Assembly: GCA_014529385.2 (NCBI GenBank)
Contig: CM043945.1
Location: forward strand, 90,933,967 to 90,973,931
Reading direction: 5' to 3'
DNA length: 39,965 nucleotides
From: Adiantum capillus-veneris
Lineage: Eukaryota > Streptophyta > Polypodiopsida > Polypodiales > Pteridaceae
Shown: piece by piece, positions 29,024-38,686 of the stretch
How positions within the stretch are numbered: position 1 is the first letter of the stretch
Layout of the letters: every line of letters begins with the position of its first letter
The notes under the pieces: generated by a model
Database searches by the model: none
What the model was told of the DNA's origin: nothing
Seen by the model: only the letters and a program-made list of their open reading frames with translations
Translations under genes and position numbers: made by a program

Positions 29024-29842
29024 TGTTAGTTGAGCCGACATCAGTCAACAGAAGCCGCTAAAGTTTCGAGCATTACGGATTCACATCAAAGATGAATATG
29101 AAGAAGCGGCGAATATTGGAGTTACACACTTTTCACATTTTTCCAAAATGGCCATGTATTGTAATTTCCCAATTTATTTAGCCATTGTGATAATTGTAAC
29201 GTGTTACAGGATCAATAACAGTTCCAAGATGTAAAGCATAGGTCATTTAGTGTACCTAGGTTGCAGATACAGTAAGTGTGGAGTCTCAAAGGTCTTGGGC
29301 ACCAGGCATTACTCATTTTAAACCTTAGCTAAGGTATAAAAGCCAACTATGTAAAGTTTTAATTAATTTTTTGGATAATAGAACACAGCGTGAGCTAACA
29401 GTACTCACTTCTCTCCTTCTCGTGCTTCCAACTCCCTTCCCGGTTGTCACACTGCAGTGTTGTCTGTTGCTTTGCAACTGCAGGTAAGAGCTCTACGCGT
29501 TGACGAAAACAACTAGGTCAAAAGCTCACTGCTGCTATTAATAATTGTGATTTTTGCACTTGACCTAAAGTGAGATTTGAGACCATAAACATGTGTGCTT
29601 AGGTCTCATAAACATGTCCTAGAAGTTTCCTAACGTTTAGATGTCGTTTGATATTGTAACAATTATGAGTTGTTTTTGACTAGCTTTTGGTGATTTCTGT
29701 CATTTGAGTGTAGCTTGAGTTAGATGCGAGTTGTCTGTTGTTTTCCAAGAGATTGAAAATCTCTTGTAGCCTCTACGCACTAGTCAAGTCATCTCTGCCC
29801 CATGAATTGACAATTATATTCGTGGTTCTTACTATGTCTGCA
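29024..29842 (+). repeat. 3' LTR of E4 (right edge approximate)
   Basis: It begins TGTTAGTTGAGCC right after the polypurine tract. A TATA box (TATAAA) lies at 29335-29340. The U5 part contains AATAATTGTGATT (29540-29552), a decayed copy of the E4 leader palindrome. Similarity in layout to the end of the E5 LTR (a CTACGCACTAGTCAAGTCATC block here, a CTACGGGTTAGTCGTGTCATC block there) suggests the LTR runs to about 29842, but the 5' LTR is missing and the terminal CA cannot be proved. Confidence 0.65.
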
Positions 29843-30180
29843 ATAAGATAGGAGTGAGGTTAGACACCCGTCCCACACTATCATTCTCTTGGAGAATCTA
29901 AGCAACTATAGCAAGCCAATGTATATAGTCCTCTCTCAAGTGTCATTAAGCATTACTATGTATTATGATGATCACCAATGGGGAGGTTAGGGAGGAAGTT
30001 TGCTGGCAAATCTCCCCTTGGAAGATATACACCCTCTGATATACATAAAGCATCACTTGATGGGGCCACAAAAGGCTGAATACTCTCTACCTTCTCCATT
30101 GAATCCTTGTGGTCATCTAGATTTACATTAAAAAATAATATGAACCTAGGATAGTGTTCGGCCACATGACACTTTTGATT
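29843..30180. other. Unassigned stretch
   Basis: No domain was recognised. A - strand ORF of 69 codons (29956-30165) has protein-like composition (QPFVAPSSDALCISEGVYL) but no identifiable family. Confidence 0.4.
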
Positions 30181-30630
30181 ATGTACAAGACGTTTGATGT
30201 CATTCAGACAATTGCACCACTAGCTTGGGACTACTCTAAGCTGTAAGCTGATGTCCTTCATAAGTACATATCAAGTATCTTGGAACTCAAACGTTTTGCT
30301 GACTGTATGTTGCTGGTAGGTATGCATAAATTCTACAAGGAAATGTTCTGCAGAAGCCACCCACCCTTACAATGAGAAGACATGGTTAAATATTGGCTTG
30401 ATATCCTGACCCCACTATTGAAGACCAATTTGGTAAGGAAAATAAAACATCTTGTCCTTGGGTGCCTCATTAGAGAAAGGCAAATCCTCCTCTATCTTGA
30501 TATGGAAGGGATCCTTGTGAGAGGAGGTAAGAAAACCTACAAATGTGAGGGCACAAGGGTCTGGCTACTAGAGAGTAGAAGGACAAGAAGGAAGAATATC
30601 ATACTTATAAACATCTCAAAAACTCCATGA
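30181..30630 (+). pseudogene. Unknown decayed coding region
   Basis: One reading frame from ATG 30181 runs for 150 codons with only two stops (TAA at 30244, TGA at about 30373). It contains VIQTIAPLAWDYSKL, LHKYISSILELKRFADCML, MHKFYKEMFCRSHPPLQ and MVKYWLDILTPLLKTNL. The composition is that of a helical globular protein. The family is not recognised; a gag or host gene fragment is possible. Confidence 0.45.
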
Positions 30631-30733
30631 TTTCATTTTAGACACCCTAATGATCGCATCAATATCGACACATTGAATGCGGAAAATTGCCCAAGGCAAG
30701 CTCAATCACACGTTATGGAAGATGTTTGACTAG

Positions 30734-31006
30734 GTGAGTTATATAAATGATTATACATCCATCACACATATAAATCACCTTGAGTGCACAAACCTAGCCT
30801 CACTTAGATCTACACACAATGTAGGAATGGACGACACAAAAAAGGGGAAAGCGAAGCTTTCTACGAAGAGGATGGTGGACTTGAGGGAGGCTCAAAAAAT
30901 GCTCTATGAGGCAAAAGAAATCAAGAAGGAGGTGAGGAAGAAGCAGAAAGCAGCCCAAAAGGAAAAATCTTTGGGACATATAAATGCAAAGAAACACCAA
31001 AGATAA
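30734..31006 (+). CDS. Lys-rich coiled-coil ORF, unknown
   Basis: A 90-codon ORF. Its second half is a charged helix (REAQKMLYEAKEIKKEVRKK) likely to form a coiled coil or bind nucleic acid. An in-frame ATG at about 30827 (MDDTKKGKAKLSTKRM) may be the real start. It may be the tail of the decayed region upstream or a chance ORF. No family was recognised. Confidence 0.3.
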   Translation: MSYINDYTSITHINHLECTNLASLRSTHNVGMDDTKKGKAKLSTKRMVDLREAQKMLYEAKEIKKEVRKKQKAAQKEKSLGHINAKKHQR

Positions 31007-31327
31007 AGGAAGAAGAAGAAGAATAGTAGAAAGGGAGAAACAAGCTAGTGTGTTAGTCACTTGTTGTACTTGTCTTAAAGCACACTTTATGTTTATCTTT
31101 CTTTGAATTTATGGAATATGTGTACCATAGTGTCCCTTTATATGTACCTCATTGTTGCATGTTTTTGTCCTTGGTGAGTATGGGGTACCCAATCCTAGAA
31201 AATAAAAAAATCTCTCATTAGTTGGAGCTAGGAAAGGGAAGGGAGAGGGGTAGATAGGAAATGAAGGGTGAGGGAGGGAAGAGGGGACAGGCCACATGCA
31301 GGGCATGCCCCTCTCTTTCCCTTTTCA

Positions 31328-31331
<4 letters not shown>

Positions 31332-31376
<45 letters not shown>
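31332..31376 (+). repeat. (TC)n microsatellite
   Basis: A TC run of about 45 bases, followed near 31419 by a (GT)n run. The surrounding 31200-31750 stretch is low-complexity and holds no recognisable gene. Confidence 0.95.
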
Positions 31377-31379
<3 letters not shown>

Positions 31380-31574
31380 CTTGCCGCTCCCTTTCTCCCA
31401 TGCACTGCTCGGGACTAGTGTGTGTGTGTGTGTGTATCTCACATCAGAGCTTTCTCTCTCATGAGATTCTCAGGTCTGCTTGCACCTACGTTGATATCTC
31501 TCTTTCTCTCATGTGTTGGAAATAAAAAATGGTGTGCCGCTTCTCTCTCTCTCTTTGTATTCAGAGGCAACTCC

Positions 31575-31622
31575 CTCTCTCTCTCTCTCTCTCTCTCTAC
31601 CCCCCCCCCCCCCCCCCCCCCC
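31575..31622 (+). repeat. (CT)n tract followed by poly-C (C23)
   Basis: A CT run to 31598 and, after one A, 23 C. This resembles the CT/C architecture at 11071-11242. Confidence 0.9.
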
Positions 31623-31829
31623 ACTTGACAGGCCCTTTGCACGATCAACTCTCTCTGTCTGTACACCTCATTTTCAGCTCTCGAGGGGGTTTGGGGAGGG
31701 ACGGGCAAGGTTGATGTGGATTTCCTTGGTTGGGGGCGGGGGAATCTGGCTATTAAGTGAATTTAATTTTACGTAAGCCATTAGGAAGCCCATTAGCTGG
31801 ATGAATATTTCCTTGGTGATTATGATTAA

Positions 31830-32705
31830 GGTGATGTTAAAATATGTCATGCCACAATGCGACACATCAATAGAGAGTAGAAAGAGTACGCTATATGTCA
31901 TGTTTTGGCGCGACATATTTTATGTCTCACTACAATGTAATAAGGAAGTATGACTACGATGGCTATCCCTATGTTTTATTTTGGCACAATAAAAAAATTT
32001 TGTGCAGCAATACAAGAATGAGGTATACCTATGATAGAGTACCCTCCATGTCGCTTTTATGTTACACCACAATGCAAGGAGGTCTACGTAAAAATTCAGC
32101 TCACTATTCTTACGTTTTCTTTGATGCACCACAACATAATATGCATGTAGCTAATATGGAGAGTTCCCTCTATGTGACATTATGATGTAACAAAAGAATG
32201 TTGTGCTACCACAATGTGATGAGAGAGTATGCCTACGATAGAGTACCCTTTCCCTCGCATTGTCGCACGTCATAAAAAATGTCACACCTCAACACAAGGA
32301 GGAGGTCTGTGTACTAGATCCCCTCACTACCTCGCATTGTGATGTGACAATTTCTTTGCCATGCCACACCATGATTAGGAGGTATGCTTGGGATAGAAGG
32401 TCTGTGTACTAGATCCCCTCACTACCTTGCATTGTGATGTGACAATTTCTTTGCCATGCCACACCATGATTAGGAGGTATGCTTGGGATAGAGTACCCTC
32501 CAAGTCGTGCTATGGTGCAACAAAAAAATATTGTTCCACAATGCAATGGGGGAGAAAGTTGACTGACTACTCTCATATTGTGGCATGACAATTTCTTTGT
32601 TGTGCCACAATGTGATACGTGTGTAGCCAACATCTCTAGCCAATACAAAGATTTTCCTCCATGTCATGTTGTGGTATGACAAAGGAATGGCATTGGTGCA
32701 ACAAA
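31830..32705. repeat. Diverged satellite-like tandem repeats
   Basis: Variants of one motif set recur about every 90-100 bp: a TGATGTGACAA / TGGCATGACAA box, an A-rich spacer, a CCACAATGC / CCACACCATG box, and a GGAGGTATGC...GATAGAGTACCCTCC box. ORFs through it on both strands are read-through of the repeat. No coding function is apparent. It ends just left of the E5 LTR. Confidence 0.75.
32303..32492. repeat. 95-bp near-perfect duplication within the satellite
   Basis: 32303-32397 is repeated at 32398-32492 with about one change (CCTCGCATTG versus CCTTGCATTG). It shows that the repeat period is about 95 bp and that local amplification has occurred recently. Confidence 0.93.
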
Positions 32706-32732
32706 ACTTGGTCGGTAGATAGGAAACAGGTG

Positions 32733-33008
32733 TGTTGGAGCCCCATTGGTCCAACTGTTGTAATGAGCCCATCTTGTAAAGCATATCAAATTCCATTTTT
32801 TCTGTCAAAGACGTTTTATCATTTTGATCCATTCGTCTGGATTATGTAAATATTAGTTAGTTAGTCAGGACTCGTATTTATTCCCACTTTGTAATCATGA
32901 GCAAGAGAACCCCATGTACATTTTTGAGTTAAGGTGACTAAAGTATAAAAGTCACCTTAGAACCATTTTGGAACAACATTTTTTGAATTAATCCTATGTC
33001 GTACGAGT

Positions 33009-33041
<33 letters not shown>

Positions 33042-33664
33042 TGTGTCTTATCCTCTTCGCTACGCGCTTCTCCCTCATCAGATTCACGACGCGACCACAC
33101 CATCGCGGTAGTCTCTCCGAGAGCTACGCACCCACACCATGCATTCATCGTTTCGAGTTGATCGCAATCGATTCTTCCTCGAGCTTGTTTTGCTTGTAAG
33201 TAGCACAAACGGTGTCTATTTTCAATAATCAAGTGCTTCATGGAATGAGAAAGAGATTAGCTACACATAGATACTGATAAACTTAAGTTTCGCCCACTTT
33301 TGGATTATGACATGTTGGTCTATCGCGACAGTATTCGAGATAGCTAGGGTTCTAATCTGGTGAGATTAGACTTATAGGTAAATATGTCCTAGGGAAAGGA
33401 TGGTGCCTAGTAAGTTTGATGCAATTCCGAGTTCATTGGACGTGTAAACTGTGTTTTGAGCGTTAAGGGATAGAGTGGGTTGCAATCTATCAGGGTTAGT
33501 GATTGATGCATCATAAAAGTGCGTATATGCAGATTGGTCTCAGCCTGACAAGCTAACAAGATTGCCTTCGTGCACCTACGGGTTAGTCGTGTCATCGGAT
33601 GATAAGTATGTTGTCTGTGTCGTGCTCGTGAGTATGAACAGGGCAGTAGTTTTGCCGTAAAACA
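32733..33664 (+). repeat. 5' LTR of E5 (left edge approximate)
   Basis: The right edge is firm: the sequence ends AAAACA at 33664, one base before the primer-binding site. The left edge is set at TGTTGG (32733), which pairs TGTT with the terminal AACA, but it is not confirmed because the 3' LTR lies outside the window. A TATA box (TATAAAA) lies at 32944-32950 and a (GA)n tract at 33011-33039. The U5 part contains GTCTATCGCGACAG (33318-33331), a decayed copy of the palindrome repeated in the leader. Confidence 0.7.
33011..33039 (+). repeat. (GA)n microsatellite in the E5 LTR
   Basis: A GA run of about 29 bases, roughly 60 bp after the TATA box, so within the transcribed R/U5 region. Confidence 0.95.
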
Positions 33665-33665
33665 T

Positions 33666-33684
33666 TGGCGCCGCTGTCGGGGAC
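33666..33684 (+). other. Primer-binding site of E5, tRNA-Asp type
   Basis: TGGCGCCGCTGTCGGGGAC closely resembles the TGGCGCCGTTGCCGGGGAC type used by plant Athila/Tat-group Gypsy elements (complementary to the 3' end of tRNA-Asp). It begins one base after the LTR. Confidence 0.9.
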
Positions 33685-34437
33685 ACAAGACCTTAAGTAG
33701 GGAGATCTACGTCACTCGTGTGATGGTTAGCTTGCTTTAGTTTTGACTAGAGAGAGCTTAAACTTTTAGAACAAGATCCAGGATAGAGTATCCTAAGGTC
33801 TAGTGGATATCCAGAAAGCCTGTGTCTTGCCGAGGGTCTGCGACTAGTTAGATTTAGTTAGGTAGGATAATGTGGAGTTATGGTTTTTGGTTTTTAGTGC
33901 TTGTTATACTTGTGAAGAAAGAGAGTAGAAAAACGCTGTAAAATCGCAAAAAACAAACAAAAAGAAGAAACAATAAGGCTGTTTGCTTGCCTTGAAAGCA
34001 AAACTCACCCCATATACCCTTGAAAGGGGTGAAAAGAGTCGACATTGAAATTTATGATCCAACACTCGAGAAAACATAAAAACTGCGACCAAAACCAACA
34101 AAAAAAAAAAAAAGAAACAGGTGATTGTCATAAGGAAACACTAAGTGAACCTAAAGGGGCCAAGATGCGATATAACCATTAGCCAAGGGTAAACTGACTG
34201 TGTCATGAGGTATGACTGATGTGCACAAGTTTAAGATGAAATGTCATCAAATTTGCATCACTTCAAGTGCAATGGAGTGTGAATTGTCAGAGAAAAGTGA
34301 AATTTGTGAAGTGCTTGAGTTTGAGGTCAAAATAAGTCCAAACTTTACAAAACTTGGGGGATAGACTTATATGGACACAGGGAACAAGACTATGCAAAAA
34401 CAGACAAAAAATTAAGTCCCCATTGCTCACTTCTTTC

Positions 34438-34452
34438 TCTATCACGATAGAC
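34438..34452. repeat. Leader palindrome 1 of E5
   Basis: TCTATCACGATAGAC. One centre base is changed from CGCG to CACG, and the left closing base is lost; the arms are otherwise complementary. Confidence 0.93.
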
Positions 34453-34734
34453 TGGTGAAGGTGGTGTTTGTCTAGCAACAAGCAAAAAACCCTTATACCA
34501 CAAGCTTAACACATCAATACAAGGGTGCTCACAAAAATTGAGTGAATTTGAACACCAATTTTGACCCCAAAACTTCAACACTGGTGTTTGGAGTCTGAAT
34601 TCAGAAACAAGGGCAAGAAGTCTTTGACCAAATGTCCAAACTGTGCCAAAAGTGGTCAATGCACTACACGAGGGGAGGCTAAACCAACTGTGGAGAAAAT
34701 TTTGGAAAAAAACTGAAAATGGAGAAAGTGCCCA

Positions 34735-34750
34735 GTCTATCGCGATAGAC
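34735..34750. repeat. Leader palindrome 2 of E5
   Basis: GTCTATCGCGATAGAC is a perfect 16-bp palindrome. It is preceded by CCCA, as in E4, where CCCAGAA precedes the palindrome. Confidence 0.97.
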
Positions 34751-35033
34751 CAAGGAACTTTCTGCTGGGGAACTTTTCTTTCAAATTTCCCCTAGGGAGA
34801 GCTTTATCAGGGCCTAAATAGCAGACACACCAAATTTCAAGGCATTTAGATCACTGAAGGTCAAGCTGAGGGTCAGATAGAGAATCAAGCTTCGACAAAA
34901 ATACTAAAATGGGACCAAAACCCAACCCAAGTGTCCAAACTTCACAAAACTTGGGGGATAGGCTTTAGAGGGTAACTGGAACTCAAGGGTAAAGTCACAA
35001 TTTTGAATTGACTTGTGCCAGAGGAAAATGTCA

Positions 35034-35049
35034 GTCTATCGCGATAGAC
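35034..35049. repeat. Leader palindrome 3 of E5
   Basis: GTCTATCGCGATAGAC, identical to palindrome 2. Its centre is 299 bp from the second. Confidence 0.97.
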
Positions 35050-35330
35050 TAAGGAAGTTGTGAATTAGAGACTTTTTGCAATTTGTGACTATACTGCTAG
35101 GACATACTCTCTATATAGATCCCAGCCATCATTTCATAATTGAAATTGGACCACCAGAATACTGACTAAGCGGTTGCTATATATACTTGAAATATTTTTG
35201 GTAATTCAGGGAAAACACTTGTGAACAGACTAACCATCCTTGTGTAGATCCCGGAAGGAGGTCATCACAAAGCTATATAGGAAGAAGGAGTCCAGGTAAG
35301 CTTTAAGTTTCCAACAAAAATTTCATTCTT

Positions 35331-38300
35331 ATGTACTTAAGGTCAGGAGCCTTTGTTAAGTCGGGATCTAAAAGTGTCAAAAGTCAAATTAGCACCACGT
35401 CCACAGAAGAGAGTGTAACACAGACGAGACTAGACCCATTGGCACCAATCATTGAAGAGGGTAGTGATACTGACACTTCGTCAGAAACGTCCTTCTTCAT
35501 GATGGGAAGTCAACAGCCAGGAGGTTTCATTGGTGAAGGACCAATGCCAGGAGGGAGCACCTCCCTACATCCTTTAAACGAAACCCAGTTCACTATAATC
35601 TTCTTGGAAGGAACTAACTCGAGAGAGCCCTAGTCTATTCTGACTATCGGGGATGCAAGTGTATTTGTATTGAAGAAAGACCGGCTCAGAGACTAGAGAT
35701 AATTCGAGTCTACAATGATGGAGACAGATTTAGAGACGAAAAGGGAAACCACTATCTGATAGTGAGTAACCCTGAGGATTACAACAGATATGGGGATAAC
35801 GTGGCAAAAGGGAAAATGATTTCAGAAACCCAAGAACCGCCTCCTAACATTGATCGACCTGGAGCGCTTTTTATGTATGATAAGAAAGCAACCAGGGTCC
35901 CAACCTATAATGAGAATGTAGGGATTTACAAGCATGAAAGCGAGGAAATATTCTCTTACTTTCGATGCAAGGAACCCTACCCAAATGAATTAAGCACAGA
36001 CAAGGTTCTTTACTTATTTTCTTATGAAACTGCTATGGGGAAGGATATTGTTTTTGTTGACAGATACGGACGAGAATACAAACGTATTCTCCCAGAAGAG
36101 GTTGAGAAGGCAACAGTTCTGGGAGCATCGACCTATGGCCCCGACGAGGTACCAAGAGCCACCTACACCCCTAGCAGGTCGACTAATCCCTTTTCAGAAG
36201 AGTATGACGCTACCTCACATTCTACCCGACCACCGACGTCCAACAACCAGGACCAACCACCTACTCAGCCTTCACTGCAGGCATGGCTTCGACAGAGTGC
36301 TACATTAGAACAAGACCGAACCCGAGAGGGTTATCAAACCGCACGAGGGTTAAGGGATTTACAAGAACCACCACTCTATGCACGGTATCAAGGAGAGAGT
36401 AAGCCAAAAACTCAGGGGTCAACTGAGCTTGGAAGAACACCCCGAGAACCAGTTCGGAGAGATGAACCATCTCTCACGAGAACTGTTAGGAATTATGGAT
36501 TAGGAGCACCGTTGGGAAAAGAACCTGGCCACTACAAAAGACCAGAGGAGGTATATCGACTAGGACGGGGAGATCCCATGATGAGATTTGGAGACCATCG
36601 TAAAATTAGACCTTCTCAAGTGCAAAAATGGGTAAACAAGAAATATACGGGAAGCAGGGATCCAAGAGATCATGTAGCAGCCTTTGTGCGTGTAATTAGA
36701 GCTGAAGAGGTGCTAGACTTTCCTACCCAATTTGCAGGATTCGGTTTAACCTTAGAGGATGATGCGGCTACATGGTTTGACTCGATGGAGCGAAGAGACT
36801 TTGAGTCTATGGAGGAAGTGTTTGACGAGTTTATCGAGGAATTCTCACAAAGGGGGATAGCTCATAATACCGTCTCGCAAATCCATAAATTCAAACAGAA
36901 AGATGGAGAGTCCGTGCGAAAGGCTGCCCTCCGATTAAAAAGATATGTTAAGTTCTGTCCTGTGGAAGACATGCCAACTCAGTCCAGACTTATGCTTATA
37001 TTTATACAAGGACTAAGGAATGCAGATCTTCAAAAGGACTTACATATGAAAAGGAGCACTACGTTGAATGATTTAACCAAGGAAGCTCTATACCTTGTGG
37101 AAAATTGTGTGGTCTACAAAGAGGGTGAGTTCAAGGATCTTGACGATGATTCTTCCTCACAACAAAGCGGAGGCAAGTCTGCTAAGACAACACTGAAGGG
37201 GGAAGTAGCGGTAACCCAAGAGAAGCTTGTAAAGGAAGTGCTTAAAAAGATTAACTTGTATTCCAAACCACAAGCTAAACAACCAAAATGGTGTGCGATT
37301 GAACAAAAATGGACAAACCATGGGACGGAGGAGTGTTATTATAACAAGGGATATGTGAGAGAACGACCATATACTCCGCAAGCTCAGACGACATCCCCTC
37401 AAGTCCCACCAATGCCTAGATATCAAACAGGCAACCTACCAGGACCTGTAGGCATAGAAAGACCACAACCAGTGTTGGGACAACAACCACCCCTACCAGG
37501 ATTACGACCAGTCGGCATAAGATACACACCCACAATAACTGAGTCGGACGAGAAGGCTTTGGTACCTATGCATGCATACTACGACGAGCCCAATGGATAT
37601 GCGGCGAACTTTGTCTATTATCCACCGGACAAACCCTCTACACCAGAACCATGGAGCATGATAGAAAATACAGGACCACCAACTGCTACAAAGGCAGTGG
37701 GAGAAGGACGATATAGCCTGGATGAAAGAACACTGTTGTTCATAGCCAACGGAGGCATGAGCGGGCAAATAATTGCACACCAACAAAGAGGAGCTCCAGG
37801 AGCACCTCAACAGCCTAAAGGACCATGCGACAAGTGTGGAGGAGACCATTGGCTGAGGGACTGCCCTCATGACGAAATCATTAGGGTCAACGCATATTGC
37901 ACGGAGTATGGAATTACTCACTTAATCCCTGATTGCCCTAAAAACTCGAGCAAAGGAGCAAAAACTACCTTGAATATGCTGGGAGCGCTACCGTCCAGTG
38001 GAGGGTCAGAAAACGAAACTCCGATTCCTGTTAAGGTCTTGACGAGAGCCCAAGCAAGGAAAAATGACAATCAGCCCAAGAGTAACGATGAAAATCAAGA
38101 AGAAATCAAGATTGACAAGTCTAGCGTCAGTCGTGATAATCCTTGGAAAGAACGAAGAGCAAAAATGAAAGCTAGACGTGAGTGAAAACAAAAAGATGTA
38201 GAAGCTGAGCTGACGATAGCTCGAGAGAAACTTAAACAACAAAGAGAGTCCGACTCTCTAAAATCAACGGAAGGACCAAAGAGTGCAAGCTCAGAAGGGT

Positions 38301-38686
38301 CGGTATTGGTAGATAAGATCAATGAACCCTTAGATGCAATCTTGCAAGCATATGAAGCAAGATTGAAGAACAAACAGACCCTAGAGCAAAGGTGGATGAC
38401 ATATCCATATCCAGAGATAGAAAAACAGAGACTAGAGATGTGCAAACAGCTGATTGAAACTGCACAAGCTTTACTGGAGCCTCCACCTATGGAAGCAGGA
38501 GATAGAGTAATCAAACCACCAAACAATGAAACACCTCACAAAACCGAACAAAGGATACCCGACAAGATAGAAAACATTAAATCCTTGCCGGATGTAGAGG
38601 ATGCAAAAGATGTACCTAACAGCACTGATGAATCACTGAAAGGTTTTCCACCATATTTAACCTATTGTGGAAGAAAATTGGCCTGA
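35331..38686 (+). pseudogene. E5 gag polyprotein, lightly damaged
   Basis: ATG 35331 opens MYLRSGAFVKSGSKSVKS. The frame changes near 35600 and is then open to a TGA at 38183-38185, where Arg (CGA) is a likely ancestor, and continues in the same frame to 38686. The capsid-type Retrotrans_gag domain covers about 36600-37110 (QKWVNKKYTGSRDPRDHVAA, then LEDDAATWFDSMERRDFESM and FKQKDGESVRKAALRLKRYV). A Pro-rich stretch follows and then zinc knuckles: CDKCGGDHWLRDC (CX2CX3HX4C) is intact, while in CTEYGITHLIPDC the second Cys is Tyr. Gag forms the virus-like particle and packages the element's RNA. Only one frameshift and one stop break it, so E5 is younger than the other coding elements here. 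Confidence 0.88.

Larger units (their letters stand above)
22010..29842 (+). mobile_element. LTR retrotransposon E4 (5'-truncated, no RT or integrase seen)
   Basis: A + strand element that starts with the three leader repeats and continues with gag remnants with a CCHC zinc knuckle, two protease-like modules, further Lys/Ser-rich coding remnants, a polypurine tract (29012-29023) and a 3' LTR (29024 to about 29842). No 5' LTR or primer-binding site was found left of the leader; there the sequence meets E2 in opposite orientation. Between protease and 3' LTR (27000-29000) no RT, RNase H or integrase motif is visible in any frame. The leader architecture groups it with E5 at the right end of the window. 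Confidence 0.75.
34206..35100 (+). repeat. Three tandem leader units of about 298 bp (E5)
   Basis: Diverged units contain, in order, a GTCCAAACTTCACAAAACTT-type box (34327, a weak copy near 34633, 34931), about 110 bp of spacer, a palindrome, and in the third unit a GAATTAGAGACTTTTTGCAA box. Palindrome centres are 298 and 299 bp apart. The order of boxes and spacing match the E4 leader. Confidence 0.88.
33685..35330 (+). other. E5 leader (5' untranslated region), 1.65 kb
   Basis: A long non-coding leader between the primer site and the first gag ATG. Its first 550 bp are A/T-rich and unremarkable. The second part (about 34206-35100) consists of three repeat units with palindromes. Short ORFs here resemble no proteins. 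Confidence 0.8.

Noticed and set aside
34735-35049. CGCG palindromes as CAMTA-type (VCGCGB) binding sites
   Set aside because: The flanking bases are T and A (TCGCGA), which do not fit the V and B positions of that consensus.
22010-35100. CRISPR-like array from regularly spaced palindromes
   Set aside because: The spacing of about 290 bp comes from tandem repeat units in eukaryotic retroelement leaders; there are no unique short spacers or cas genes.
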